Of a stretch of 64,000 bases of DNA, positions 48,051 through 57,245 are shown piece by piece. The position numbers and the translations under genes were made by a program. Positions within the stretch are counted from its first letter, which is position 1, and every line of letters starts with the position of its first letter. Source of the stretch: Frankiales bacterium (GTDB lineage Bacteria; Actinomycetota; Actinomycetes; Mycobacteriales; SCTD01); assembly GCA_025465465.1 (NCBI GenBank), contig JAODND010000089.1, positions 149,336 to 213,335 of the forward strand, given 5' to 3'. The notes beneath the pieces were generated by a model that saw nothing but the letters and a program-made list of their open reading frames with translations, did not search any database and had not been told where the DNA came from.

Positions 48051-49010
48051 ATGAAGATCGTGCTCCCGGGCGGCACAGGTCATGTCGGACGGCTGCTGCA
48101 GCGGTCGCTGTCGGAACATGAGGTGGTGGTGCTCAGCCGCAACCCATCTGCCGGTGAGGTCGAGTGGGACGGTCGGTCACTCGGCGCATGGGCGAAGCAG
48201 ATCGACGGAGCCGACGCGGTCCTCAACCTGGCCGGCCGATCTGTCAGCTGCCGCTACACCGACGCCAACCTCGCGCAGCTGATGAGCTCGCGGGTCGATG
48301 CGGCGCGCATCATCGGCCAGGCGATCGCCCTGGCCGCGCGACCCCCGGTCGTGTGGCTGCAGATGAGCACGGCCACGATCTACGCCGACCGCCGCGATGC
48401 GGCCAACGACGAGGCGACGGGTGTCATCGGTGGCCACGAGCCGGGCGTTCCTGACTACTGGGAGTTCAGTGTCCGCATCGCCCGCCAGTGGGAGGCGGCA
48501 CAGCATGAGCTCGACCTGACCGGCACCCGCCGGGTCGCGATGCGATCGGCCATGGTGATGAGCCCCGACCACGGCAGTGTCTTCGACGTCTTGTCCTGGA
48601 TGGCCCGCGTGGGACTGGGTGGATCGGTCGCCGGTGGCGGGCAGTACGTGTCGTGGATTCACGGCCAGGACTTCGTGCGCGCGGTCGAGTTTCTCATCGA
48701 CCACGACCTCGAAGGTCCTGTGAACCTGGCGGCGCCGGAGCCGTTGCCGCAGCGGGAGCTGATGCGCTCGCTGCGCCGGGCCTGGGGGCATCGCCCCGGC
48801 CTACCGGCGACAGCCTGGATGGCAGAGCTCGGCGCGTGGGTGCTGCGCAGCGACACCGAGCTGCTCCTGAAGAGCCGCCGCGTCGTCCCGGGCAGGCTGC
48901 TCGATGCCGGCTTCGTCTTCGAGCACCCGGCGTGGCCCGAAGCCGCGGTAGACCTCGTCCGCCAACGTCGGTCTTCCCGGCCTGTGGCCAGGGACGCTGG
49001 GCCGGCCTGA
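48051..49010 (+). CDS. TIGR01777/DUF1731 NAD-dependent epimerase family protein
   Basis: 319 residues of the YfcH-like extended SDR family. The nucleotide-binding loop is GGTGHVG (7-13), the family motif DGADAVLNLAGRSVSCRYT is present and the C-terminal DUF1731 domain ends with VVPGRLLDAGFVFEHPAWPEA. Substrate unknown. ATG at 48051 has GAGG upstream. It is divergent from the TetR gene and preceded by its operator. Confidence 0.88.
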   Translation: MKIVLPGGTGHVGRLLQRSLSEHEVVVLSRNPSAGEVEWDGRSLGAWAKQIDGADAVLNLAGRSVSCRYTDANLAQLMSSRVDAARIIGQAIALAARPPVVWLQMSTATIYADRRDAANDEATGVIGGHEPGVPDYWEFSVRIARQWEAAQHELDLTGTRRVAMRSAMVMSPDHGSVFDVLSWMARVGLGGSVAGGGQYVSWIHGQDFVRAVEFLIDHDLEGPVNLAAPEPLPQRELMRSLRRAWGHRPGLPATAWMAELGAWVLRSDTELLLKSRRVVPGRLLDAGFVFEHPAWPEAAVDLVRQRRSSRPVARDAGPA

Positions 49011-49076
49011 CAGCAGGTCCCACAGCGCGAGACATCGGACGTCGACTGGGCCAACGCTCATCAGTCGGAGCGGCCC

Positions 49077-49093
49077 GTCCCGACGTCTGGGAC
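49077..49093. terminator. Possible bidirectional terminator hairpin
   Basis: GTCCC (49077-49081) and GGGAC (49089-49093) around GACGTCT in the convergent epimerase-lhr gap. Confidence 0.35.
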
Positions 49094-49104
49094 GCGAGAG
49101 GAGC

Positions 49105-52100
49105 TCAGGCGCGGAGCCGGAGACCTCGCGGGGTGGGGTGGAAGCCCGCGGCCTCGAGGGCCGCACCGAGCGGTGACGACAGGGCGGCCGCGCCGTCGGT
49201 CTTCTCGACCGTGAGCCTGCCGAGAGCTCCCTCGCGCACGGCCAGGGCAAGCGCGTCGGCCGCGGGTCCGACGAGCGACTCGTCCTCGGTGAACGACAGC
49301 AGCGTCTTGCCACCCCGCTCGACATAGAGCACGAGCTGCCCGTCGACGAGGACGACCAGAGCACCTGCCTTGCGCCCGGGCTTGTGGCCCTCGAGGCGGG
49401 GCCACTCGAGGGCGGCGCCGAAGGGGTTGGCGGGATCAGTGGCAGCGATGACCGCTGCGCGGGCCTCGTCGCGTCGGCGTCGCTGGGCATCCCAGCCGCC
49501 GGGGACCGGCGCGGTCCAGAGCGGTTCCTCGTCGCGGGGCTTGCCGAGGGCACGCATGCGGTCGACGGCGCCGGGGGCGGCGAACTGCGCGGCGCCGAGC
49601 CCCTCGACGAAGTAGCCGCGACGCACCCGCCCCGACTCCTCGAACGCCTTGAGGACGGGGTAGACGGCCGAGAACCCACCTGCGACCCGCTCCGCCATGA
49701 CGGCGCCACGGGTGACGACGCCGTGCCGTTCGAGAAGCGCTTCCGCGAGGGCATGGGTGCGACGGGTCGTGTCGGACGAACGAGGGGGCAGCCGCGACCA
49801 GCGCCCGGCCATCGTCGGCGGTCCGGTGCGCGACGGGAGGGCGCGGCCGACCCGGGCGCGGCTGCGCACCGGACCGCGGCGCGCGGTGTGCGTCGACCTC
49901 CCGGCTCCGAGCGAGGCGCGCAGCGGCGCGAGGGTGTCGTTGGTGAGCTCACCGGCCCAGACCAGGTCCCAGACGGCCTGCTGGAGGGCAACGTCATCGG
50001 TCGGGCCGACGCGGTCCGCCAGCGATCGGAAGAACAGTGCCTGGCCTTCGCCAAGGGCGTCGAGCACCGCGCGGTGCAGCGTGGACTGCTCGAGGTCGAG
50101 CACCGGCGGCAGGAGCAGGTCGGCGGAGTCGGCAAGCTGCAGCGACACCCAGCCGTCGCTGCCGGGCAGCGAACCGCCGCCCGCCCACAGCACCTCGCCG
50201 GAGGAGGTCAGCTCGTCGAGCATCGAGGGTGAGTAGCCGGCGACCCGCGATGGCAGCACGAGGGTCTCCAGAGCGGAGGCCGGGAGCAGCGCGCCCTGCA
50301 GCTGCTCCACTGCCCGCGCCAGTCCGTCGATGCCGCGGCCTCCCGACGTACCCATGCCTTGCCACACGGGCAGGAACCGGGCCAGCGACTCGGGTGGGAC
50401 GGGCTCGACCTCCTTGCGGAGCTTGGCGAGTGAGCGGCGGCGCAGCGAGCGCAGCACCTCCGCGTCGCACCATTCGAGGCCGACGCCGCCGGGCCGGAAC
50501 TCACCGTGCACGACCCGGCCGGTGGCCGACAAGCGCGCCAGCGCACCGTCGACGACGGCGACCCCCAGGCCGAAGCGGGCTGCGGCGTCGGCGGCGAGGA
50601 ACGGCCCGTGCGTGCGGGCGTAGCGCGAGACCAGGTCGCCGATCGGATCGCGCACGGGCTCGAGGAAGGCCTCCGGGATGCCGACGGGCAGCGCCACGCC
50701 GAGAGCGTCCTGCAGCCGGCCGGCATCCTCGATGGCAGCCCACCGTTGCTCGCCCGCGAGGCGCACGCGGATGGCCCGCCGCTGCTCCTCGAGGGACGCC
50801 AGCCAGGCGGGGGAGGCACCGCGTTCGACGAGCTCGTCCGTGGTCAGGTCGCCGACGACGCGAAGCAGGTCGGCGACCGCCTCCTCGTCGCGCAGCTCCC
50901 GGTCGAGTCGCTGCACCTCGATCTCGACCTCAGCCAGGGCGTCAGCGTCGATGAGCTCCCGCAGCTCGGCCTGGCCGAGCAGCTCGGCGAGCAGGGCGGT
51001 GTCGAGGGACAGTGCCTGCGCCCGCCGCTCGGCGAGCGGCGAGTCACCCTCGTACATGAAGGCGCCGATGTAGCCGAACAGCAACGACCGCGCGAACGGC
51101 GAGGGCTGCTGCGTCTCGACCTCGACGAACCGGACCTTGCGCGACGCGACGTCCTCCATCAGCCCGACGAGGCCCGGCACGTCGAACACGTCCTGCAGCA
51201 CCTCGCGCATGGTCTCGAGCACGATCGGGAAGCTGCCGTACTGCGACGCCACTCCCAGCAGCTGCGCTGCCCGCTGCCGCTGCTGCCACAAAGGGGTGCG
51301 GCGGGTCGGGTTGCGCCGGGGGAGAAGCAACGCCCGTGCTGCGCACTCGCGGAACCGCGCAGCGAACAGCGCCGACCCGCCGACCTGGTCGCGCACGAGC
51401 TGCTCGACCTCGTCCGGCTCGAAGATGGCCGACAGCCCCGAGGGGGGCTCGTCGGTCTCGGGCAGCCGCAGCACGATGCCGTCGTCGGAGTGCATCGACT
51501 GCACGTCGACGCCGTAGGCCTCCTGCAGCCGTGCCGAGAGAGCCAGGGCCCATGGCTGGTTGATCTGCGCCCCGAACGGCGAGTGGATCGCGAGCCGCCA
51601 GTCGCCGAGCTCGTCGCGGAAGCGCTCGACCAGGATGGTGCGGTCGTCGGGCAGGACGCCGGTGGCCTGCTGCTGCTCCTGGAGGTAGGCCAGCAGGTTG
51701 TCGGCGGCGTAGGCGTCGAGGCCCGCGGACCTCAGGCGCTCCAGGGCCACCGGTGGCTCGAGAGCGACCATCTCGCGGAGGAACGCCCCGAGCGCCCGAC
51801 CGAGCTCGATCGGCCGACCCGGTGCATCGCCGTGCCAGTAGGGCATCCGGCCCGGCTGACCGGGTGCCGGAGTGACGAGCACCTGGTCGTGGCTGATGTC
51901 CTCGATCCGCCACGCTGACGATCCGAGCAGGAAGACGTCGCCGACGCGGGACTCGTAGACCATCTCCTCATCGAGCTCGCCGACGCGGCTCTTCTTCGCG
52001 CCGACGAGGAAGACGCCGAACATGCCCCGGTCGGGGATGGTGCCGCCGCTGGTGACGGCAAGTCGTTGCGCCCCAGGCCTTCCGGCGATCACACCCGTGA

Positions 52101-53631
52101 CGCGGTCCCAGGTGATGCGGGGCCGCAGCTCGGCGAACTCGTCGCTCGGATAGCGGCCTGACAGCATGTCGAGGACGGCCTCCAGAGCACTGGCCGGCAG
52201 CGAGGCGAAGGGCGCCGCCCGACGGACGACTGCGGCGAGCTCGTCGACCTCCCACGCGTCGAGGGCGCACATCGCGACGATCTGCTGGGCCAGGACGTCG
52301 AGCGGGTTGCGAGGGTAGGTCGTGGATTCGATGCCGCCGGCGACCATCCGCTCGGCGACGACGGCGCACTGGACGAGGTCGCCGCGGTACTTGGGAAGGA
52401 CCACGCCCCTCGACACGGCCCCGACCTGGTGCCCGGCGCGTCCGACCCGCTGCAGACCGGAGGCGACCGACGGTGGCGACTCGACCTGGATCACCAGGTC
52501 GACGGCGCCCATGTCGATGCCGAGCTCCAGCGACGACGTGGCGACGACGGCGGGCAGCCGCCCGGCTTTCAGCGCCTCCTCGATCTCGACCCGCTGCTCG
52601 CGGGAGACCGAACCGTGGTGCGCGCGGGCGATCTCGACCGTGCCCTCCGACCGGCCGACCCCTCCCTGCCCCGGGTGCTGGGCGGGGAACGACGCGAGGT
52701 CGGGCAGCGGCCCGGCGGCCCGCTCGGTGGCGATCTCGTTGAGGCGCGAGGTGAGCCGCTCCGCCGTACGCCGGCTGTTGCAGAACACGATCGTCGATCG
52801 GTGCTGCTCGACGAGGTCGACGATGCGCTCCTCGAGGGCCGGCCAGATCGACGCCCGGCGCTGGTTGCCCGCCGCCGACCCCTCGACGGCCGCGGCCTCG
52901 CCGAGCTCGGTCATGTCCTCGACCGGGACGACGACGGACACCTCGATCGTCTTGGTGGCAGGCGGTTGGACGACGGTGACGGCGCGGGAACCTCCGAGGA
53001 ACCGCGCGACCTCGTCGACCGGGCGCACGGTCGCGGACAGACCGATCCGCTGAGCCGGCTTGTCGAGCAGGGCGTCGAGCCGCTCCAGGCTGACCGCCAA
53101 GTGGGCGCCGCGCTTGGTGCCGGAGACGGCGTGCACCTCGTCGATGATGACCGTCTCGACGCCGCGCAGGGAGTCGCGGGCGGCGGAGGTCAGCACCAGG
53201 AACAACGACTCGGGCGTCGTGATGAAGATGTCCGGTGGGGTCTTCCCGAAGGCCCGTCGCTCGTCGGCGGGGGTGTCCCCGGAGCGGGTTGCGACCCGGA
53301 TGTCCGGGACAGGGAAGCCGAGCCGCTGCGCGGCCTGCCGGATGCCGGTGAGCGGCGCCCGGAGGTTGCGCTCGACGTCGACGGCCAGCGCCTTCAGCGG
53401 GCTGACGTAGAGCACCCGGCAGCGGCGCTTGGGGTCGTCGGGCACAGCCGTCGAGGCGAGCCGGTCGAGCGACCAGAGGAAGGCCGACAGGGTCTTGCCC
53501 GAACCGGTCGGGGCCACCACGAGGGTGTCCTGGCCGCGGGAGATCGCGTCCCAGGCGCCGACCTGCGCGGCCGTCGGTGCGGCGAACGCACCGTCGAACC
53601 ATGCACGTGTCGCCGGGCTGAAGCGCTCCAT
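49105..53631 (-). CDS. lhr: Large ATP-dependent helicase Lhr
   Basis: 1508 residues, the typical Lhr length. N-terminal RecA-like helicase core with Walker A GSGKT (43-47), DEVH (about 165) and SLELGIDMG plus QRVGRAGHQ (motif VI), then the Lhr-specific winged-helix and C-terminal domains of about 600 residues. Superfamily 2 DNA-RNA helicase, often paired with Nei in actinobacteria and linked to DNA repair. Here a Nei-type gene lies 6 kb away. ATG at 53631. Confidence 0.95.
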   Translation of the reverse strand: MERFSPATRAWFDGAFAAPTAAQVGAWDAISRGQDTLVVAPTGSGKTLSAFLWSLDRLASTAVPDDPKRRCRVLYVSPLKALAVDVERNLRAPLTGIRQAAQRLGFPVPDIRVATRSGDTPADERRAFGKTPPDIFITTPESLFLVLTSAARDSLRGVETVIIDEVHAVSGTKRGAHLAVSLERLDALLDKPAQRIGLSATVRPVDEVARFLGGSRAVTVVQPPATKTIEVSVVVPVEDMTELGEAAAVEGSAAGNQRRASIWPALEERIVDLVEQHRSTIVFCNSRRTAERLTSRLNEIATERAAGPLPDLASFPAQHPGQGGVGRSEGTVEIARAHHGSVSREQRVEIEEALKAGRLPAVVATSSLELGIDMGAVDLVIQVESPPSVASGLQRVGRAGHQVGAVSRGVVLPKYRGDLVQCAVVAERMVAGGIESTTYPRNPLDVLAQQIVAMCALDAWEVDELAAVVRRAAPFASLPASALEAVLDMLSGRYPSDEFAELRPRITWDRVTGVIAGRPGAQRLAVTSGGTIPDRGMFGVFLVGAKKSRVGELDEEMVYESRVGDVFLLGSSAWRIEDISHDQVLVTPAPGQPGRMPYWHGDAPGRPIELGRALGAFLREMVALEPPVALERLRSAGLDAYAADNLLAYLQEQQQATGVLPDDRTILVERFRDELGDWRLAIHSPFGAQINQPWALALSARLQEAYGVDVQSMHSDDGIVLRLPETDEPPSGLSAIFEPDEVEQLVRDQVGGSALFAARFRECAARALLLPRRNPTRRTPLWQQRQRAAQLLGVASQYGSFPIVLETMREVLQDVFDVPGLVGLMEDVASRKVRFVEVETQQPSPFARSLLFGYIGAFMYEGDSPLAERRAQALSLDTALLAELLGQAELRELIDADALAEVEIEVQRLDRELRDEEAVADLLRVVGDLTTDELVERGASPAWLASLEEQRRAIRVRLAGEQRWAAIEDAGRLQDALGVALPVGIPEAFLEPVRDPIGDLVSRYARTHGPFLAADAAARFGLGVAVVDGALARLSATGRVVHGEFRPGGVGLEWCDAEVLRSLRRRSLAKLRKEVEPVPPESLARFLPVWQGMGTSGGRGIDGLARAVEQLQGALLPASALETLVLPSRVAGYSPSMLDELTSSGEVLWAGGGSLPGSDGWVSLQLADSADLLLPPVLDLEQSTLHRAVLDALGEGQALFFRSLADRVGPTDDVALQQAVWDLVWAGELTNDTLAPLRASLGAGRSTHTARRGPVRSRARVGRALPSRTGPPTMAGRWSRLPPRSSDTTRRTHALAEALLERHGVVTRGAVMAERVAGGFSAVYPVLKAFEESGRVRRGYFVEGLGAAQFAAPGAVDRMRALGKPRDEEPLWTAPVPGGWDAQRRRRDEARAAVIAATDPANPFGAALEWPRLEGHKPGRKAGALVVLVDGQLVLYVERGGKTLLSFTEDESLVGPAADALALAVREGALGRLTVEKTDGAAALSSPLGAALEAAGFHPTPRGLRLRA

Positions 53632-53696
53632 GAGGCGTCCAGTCTGTCAGTCACCGCCGACAGATGAGTTCGCGGGAACGGCGACGTCTACCGACC

Positions 53697-54212
53697 ATGG
53701 ACATTGCGCTCGACCCTCGCTACAGCGACCCCGGCAGCGAAGCGACCCCGTGGGAGGTCACCGCGTCGGTGCTCGGGGACGCCGAGATGTTCACGATCAC
53801 GACGGTGCGCGCCGACGGCCGCCCCCACGTCGTCCCGCTGCTCGCTCTGTGGGACGCCGGTGCCCTGCATCTGGTCACCGGCCCCGACGAGCAGAAATGC
53901 CGCAACCTGCGGCACGCGTCGCTGATCACCCTCACCACGACGACGGGCAACCGCTTCGCCCAGGGCGTCGACGTCACGGTCGAGGGGCAGGCCCGCCGCG
54001 TCACCGACCAGAACCGGCTCGAGCAACTGGCTGTGCTGTGGCCGCAGCGGTTCGGCAGCGAGTGGCACTACGAGGTCCGGGACGGATCCTTCTGGCACGA
54101 GCCGGGAGAGGCCCACGTCTTCGCGCTCGAGCCCGACGTGGTGCGCACCTTCACCCGCGGCCCGTACCGGCAGACGACGTACAGAAACATGAGTGATCTT
54201 CACCTTTTGTGA
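53697..54212 (+). CDS. PPOX family (F420/FMN-dependent) oxidoreductase
   Basis: 171 residues, split-barrel flavin-type fold: FTITTVRADGRPHVVPLLALWDAGALHLVTGPDEQKCRNL is the pyridoxamine-oxidase/F420-oxidoreductase start and GPYRQTTYR the end. Such proteins bind F420 or FMN; which cannot be told here. ATG at 53697 is preferred over 53664 because the family starts there. Divergent from lhr. Confidence 0.82.
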   Translation: MDIALDPRYSDPGSEATPWEVTASVLGDAEMFTITTVRADGRPHVVPLLALWDAGALHLVTGPDEQKCRNLRHASLITLTTTTGNRFAQGVDVTVEGQARRVTDQNRLEQLAVLWPQRFGSEWHYEVRDGSFWHEPGEAHVFALEPDVVRTFTRGPYRQTTYRNMSDLHLL

Positions 54213-54220
54213 CAAAGATG
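54197..54220. promoter_or_regulatory. Imperfect palindrome over PPOX stop, before penicillin acylase gene
   Basis: ATCTT (54197-54201) pairs with AAGAT (54216-54220), with TCAC (54201-54204) and GTGA (54210-54213) inside. TTTGT-G-ACAAA (54207-54217) is also a perfect small palindrome. Could be a weak terminator or an operator for the following secreted enzyme. Confidence 0.35.
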
Positions 54221-54233
54221 AGACGATCACCCG

Positions 54234-57200
54234 ATGCGTCCTCTTCGTCCCCTGGCCGTGCTGTGCGTGCTTGCCGCCTCCCTGGGCGCGCCGCCGGCGC
54301 ATGCCACCGAGCTCGACAGCTACACCGCCCATGGCGAGATCCTCAACATCCTGCCGCCAGGGAGCAACGGCAACGTCGACGTCGCCAAGCTCGCGGCGCT
54401 GGGCGTCACCAACCTCCCGAACGTCGTCTCGACCCCGAGCGACCCCAAGGGCGCCCTCGCCACGGCGACCCCGACGAGTCCCGCGCACTTCGCCGACCAG
54501 CTCGAGATGTACGACGCACTGAGCAAGGTCAGCCCCGGCACCCTGTCGGACGGCGACCTCACGAAGTACTACAAGGACGCCCGTCTCGGAGTCGCGCCCG
54601 CCGATGTCGTCAGCACCGAGTCACCCCGGCCGGGCCTCACGATCGTGCGGGACCGGTTCGGTGTCCCGCACATCACGGGCGCCACCGACGAGGACGTCGC
54701 CTTCGGAGCGGGATACGCCAACATCGAGGACCGGATGTTCCTCACCGACGTGCTGCGTCACACCGGTGCCGCAAACATGGCCGAGTTCGTCGGGCCGTCG
54801 CCAGCCAACATCCACATGGATGCCGCGCAGCTGCGGATCGCGCCCTACACGCCGGCACAGGCGACGGCCCAGATCGCGACCGTCGCGAAGCGCTACGGCC
54901 ACGAGGGCACCGTCCTGCTCCAGCGCCTCGACGCGATGCTCGCCGGCATGAACGCGGCGCAGGACGCGCTCTGCCCGGCGAAGACGCTGATCCCGATCCC
55001 CGGCAGCACCGGTGTCGGCTTCGGCGTCAACTGCCCGGTCGAGTACGCCGCGCTGCAGAAGGCACCGACGCCCTACACCCGCGCCGACATCGTCTACATC
55101 GCCTCGCTCGTCGGCGGCATCTTCGGCAAGGGCGGTGGCGGCGAGGCGGAGAACGCCCGCTGGTACCAGCAGCTCAAGGCGAAGTACGGCGAGGCGACCG
55201 CCCGCAAGGTCTACGACGACCTCCGCGAGAAGAACGACCCCGAGGCGCCGACGTCCTCACCGCTCACCCAGAAGTACGGCGGTGGCGGCATCGACCCAGA
55301 TCTGCCGGGGGTCGCGGAACCCGACCTCAACCCGTCCGCGACCGCGCCCGGCACGGGCTCGGACGCCGGCGGCTCCACGACGCCGATCCCCGCGCCGCCG
55401 CTGGACCAGCCGAACGTCGTCGACGGTCCCTTCGGACCGATCGACCTCGGCCTCACGCAGCACGGCATGAGCAACGCGCTGCTCGTCGACGCCAAGCACT
55501 CCGCCGACGGTCACCCGACGGTCGTCTTCGGCCCGCAGACCGGCTACTACACGCCACAGCTGCTGGTGGAGCAGGACCTCAACGGTCCGCACATCAAAGC
55601 CCGCGGGGTGTCGTTCGCCGGCACCAACCTGGTCGTCGAGCTCGGCCACGGGGTGGACTACGCCTGGTCGGCCACGAGCGCCTCCAACGACATCGTCGAC
55701 ACCGTCGTCGAACGGCTCTGCGGTCCTGGTGGGGTCAACAGCACGTCGTACCTGGTGGGCAGCACGTGCACCCCCATGGAGAAGTACACGCACACGGAGA
55801 CGGCCAACCCCAACGTCAGCTCGTCCGCGACTCCGCCGCAGACCCTGAACTTCCTCGTCCTCAAGACGCGGCACGGTGTCGTGCAGGGTCGCACCACGGT
55901 CGGTGGCAAGCCGGTCGCGATCGTCACCACCCGCACGACCTACAACCACGAGGTCGACAGCGTGGTCGGCTTCAGCCGGCTGCAGGACCCGACCTACGTG
56001 CACGACGCGACGAGCTTCCAGCACGCGGTCAGCGCGATCGACTACACCTTCAACTGGTTCTACACCGACGACCGCGACATCTCCTACTTCAGCTCCGGTC
56101 TGCTCCCGCGACGGGCCGCCGGCTATGACTGGGACCTCCCGCACTGGGGCGACCCGAAGTACGACGACCAGGGGTCGCTGCCGTTCGACGCACACGTCCA
56201 TGTGACGAATCCCGCGACCGGATATCTCGTCTCCTGGAACAACAAGGCAGCACCCGGGTTCTCGGCGGCGGACAACGCCTGGGGGTACGGCGCGGTCTAC
56301 CGCTCGCTCGCCCTCGAGGACCGGGTGAAGGCGCGCATCGCCGGCAACCGCAAGGTGACCCGGCCGCAGCTGGTCGAGGCCATGATCGACGGTGGCACGG
56401 TGGACGTGCGGGCCGCCTACCTGCTCCCCATGGTGCTCAAGGTGCTGGGCACCCCGACGGACCCCGTCGAGAGGAGCAGCGTCGCTCTGCTCAAGGCCTG
56501 GCTCGCCGACGGTGCGCACCGGGTGGACCGCGCCCGCACGGGGACCTACCCGCACCAGGCCGCCATCGACCTGTTCGATGCCTGGTGGGACCCGTCAGGT
56601 GCGGGTGTCACCGGCACCGCATCGCTGCCGAAGGACGTCCTGCGCGGCACTCTCGGCTCGCTCGTCGACCAGCTGCCCAAGGGCCTTGATGACCATCCGC
56701 GTCAGGGCATCGGCTCGTCGTGGAACGGCGTGGCCTGGTACGGCTACGTCAGCAAGGACCTGCGGCAGGTCCTCGGTCAGCAGGTGGCAGGCCGCTACTC
56801 ACGGACCTACTGCGGCAAGGGTGTCCTGACGACCTGCCGCATGCAGCTGCTCGCTTCGCTGAGGTCTGCCGCCGGCGCGGCCGTGGCGGCCGAGGGGGTG
56901 TCCTCGGTCGACGCACTGACCTATGACAAGCGCAAGGACTTCATCCGTTCGGTCACAGCGGGAGTCGTGGGCGTGCGCGGCATCGACTGGCAGAACCGAC
57001 CGACCTTCCAGCAGGCTGTGAAGCTCACCCAGCACCGCCCGCGCAGCGCGGCGGTCAGCACCCCGATCGCCTCGCCCGCAGGGCAGCTGGCGTCGACCGG
57101 CCCCGGGCCACTAGGGCTGGTGGCCGTGAGCTTGCTGGCCGCTGCGGTGGCCCTGCGTCAGCGGCGACCGAGCGCCCTTCGCCCGGGGCCCTGGCTGCGT

Positions 57201-57245
57201 GGTGAAGCGCTCCGCCTCGGTCAGGACGAGGAGCACGGCTCCTAG
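54234..57245 (+). CDS. Secreted penicillin acylase family (Ntn hydrolase) enzyme with LAXTG wall anchor
   Basis: 1003 residues. Signal peptide (1-25, cleavage about AHA-TE). Residues about 100-400 are the alpha part, a linker rich in Pro/Gly/Ser follows, and the Ntn nucleophile is S413 in HGMSNALLV, equivalent to the serine of G-S-N-x in penicillin acylases. The beta subunit runs to about 930. It ends with LASTG (952-956), a hydrophobic helix and an Arg tail (RQRRPS), the class E sortase signal. Hydrolyses an amide such as an acyl-homoserine lactone, acyl amino acid or beta-lactam side chain. The 3' end overlaps the convergent ROK gene by 135 bases. Confidence 0.9.
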   Translation: MRPLRPLAVLCVLAASLGAPPAHATELDSYTAHGEILNILPPGSNGNVDVAKLAALGVTNLPNVVSTPSDPKGALATATPTSPAHFADQLEMYDALSKVSPGTLSDGDLTKYYKDARLGVAPADVVSTESPRPGLTIVRDRFGVPHITGATDEDVAFGAGYANIEDRMFLTDVLRHTGAANMAEFVGPSPANIHMDAAQLRIAPYTPAQATAQIATVAKRYGHEGTVLLQRLDAMLAGMNAAQDALCPAKTLIPIPGSTGVGFGVNCPVEYAALQKAPTPYTRADIVYIASLVGGIFGKGGGGEAENARWYQQLKAKYGEATARKVYDDLREKNDPEAPTSSPLTQKYGGGGIDPDLPGVAEPDLNPSATAPGTGSDAGGSTTPIPAPPLDQPNVVDGPFGPIDLGLTQHGMSNALLVDAKHSADGHPTVVFGPQTGYYTPQLLVEQDLNGPHIKARGVSFAGTNLVVELGHGVDYAWSATSASNDIVDTVVERLCGPGGVNSTSYLVGSTCTPMEKYTHTETANPNVSSSATPPQTLNFLVLKTRHGVVQGRTTVGGKPVAIVTTRTTYNHEVDSVVGFSRLQDPTYVHDATSFQHAVSAIDYTFNWFYTDDRDISYFSSGLLPRRAAGYDWDLPHWGDPKYDDQGSLPFDAHVHVTNPATGYLVSWNNKAAPGFSAADNAWGYGAVYRSLALEDRVKARIAGNRKVTRPQLVEAMIDGGTVDVRAAYLLPMVLKVLGTPTDPVERSSVALLKAWLADGAHRVDRARTGTYPHQAAIDLFDAWWDPSGAGVTGTASLPKDVLRGTLGSLVDQLPKGLDDHPRQGIGSSWNGVAWYGYVSKDLRQVLGQQVAGRYSRTYCGKGVLTTCRMQLLASLRSAAGAAVAAEGVSSVDALTYDKRKDFIRSVTAGVVGVRGIDWQNRPTFQQAVKLTQHRPRSAAVSTPIASPAGQLASTGPGPLGLVAVSLLAAAVALRQRRPSALRPGPWLRGEALRLGQDEEHGS

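Noticed and set aside
48801..50135. 444-residue minus-strand frame at the end of lhr
   Set aside because: Overlaps Lhr in another frame with Ser/Arg/Pro noise composition and no domain.
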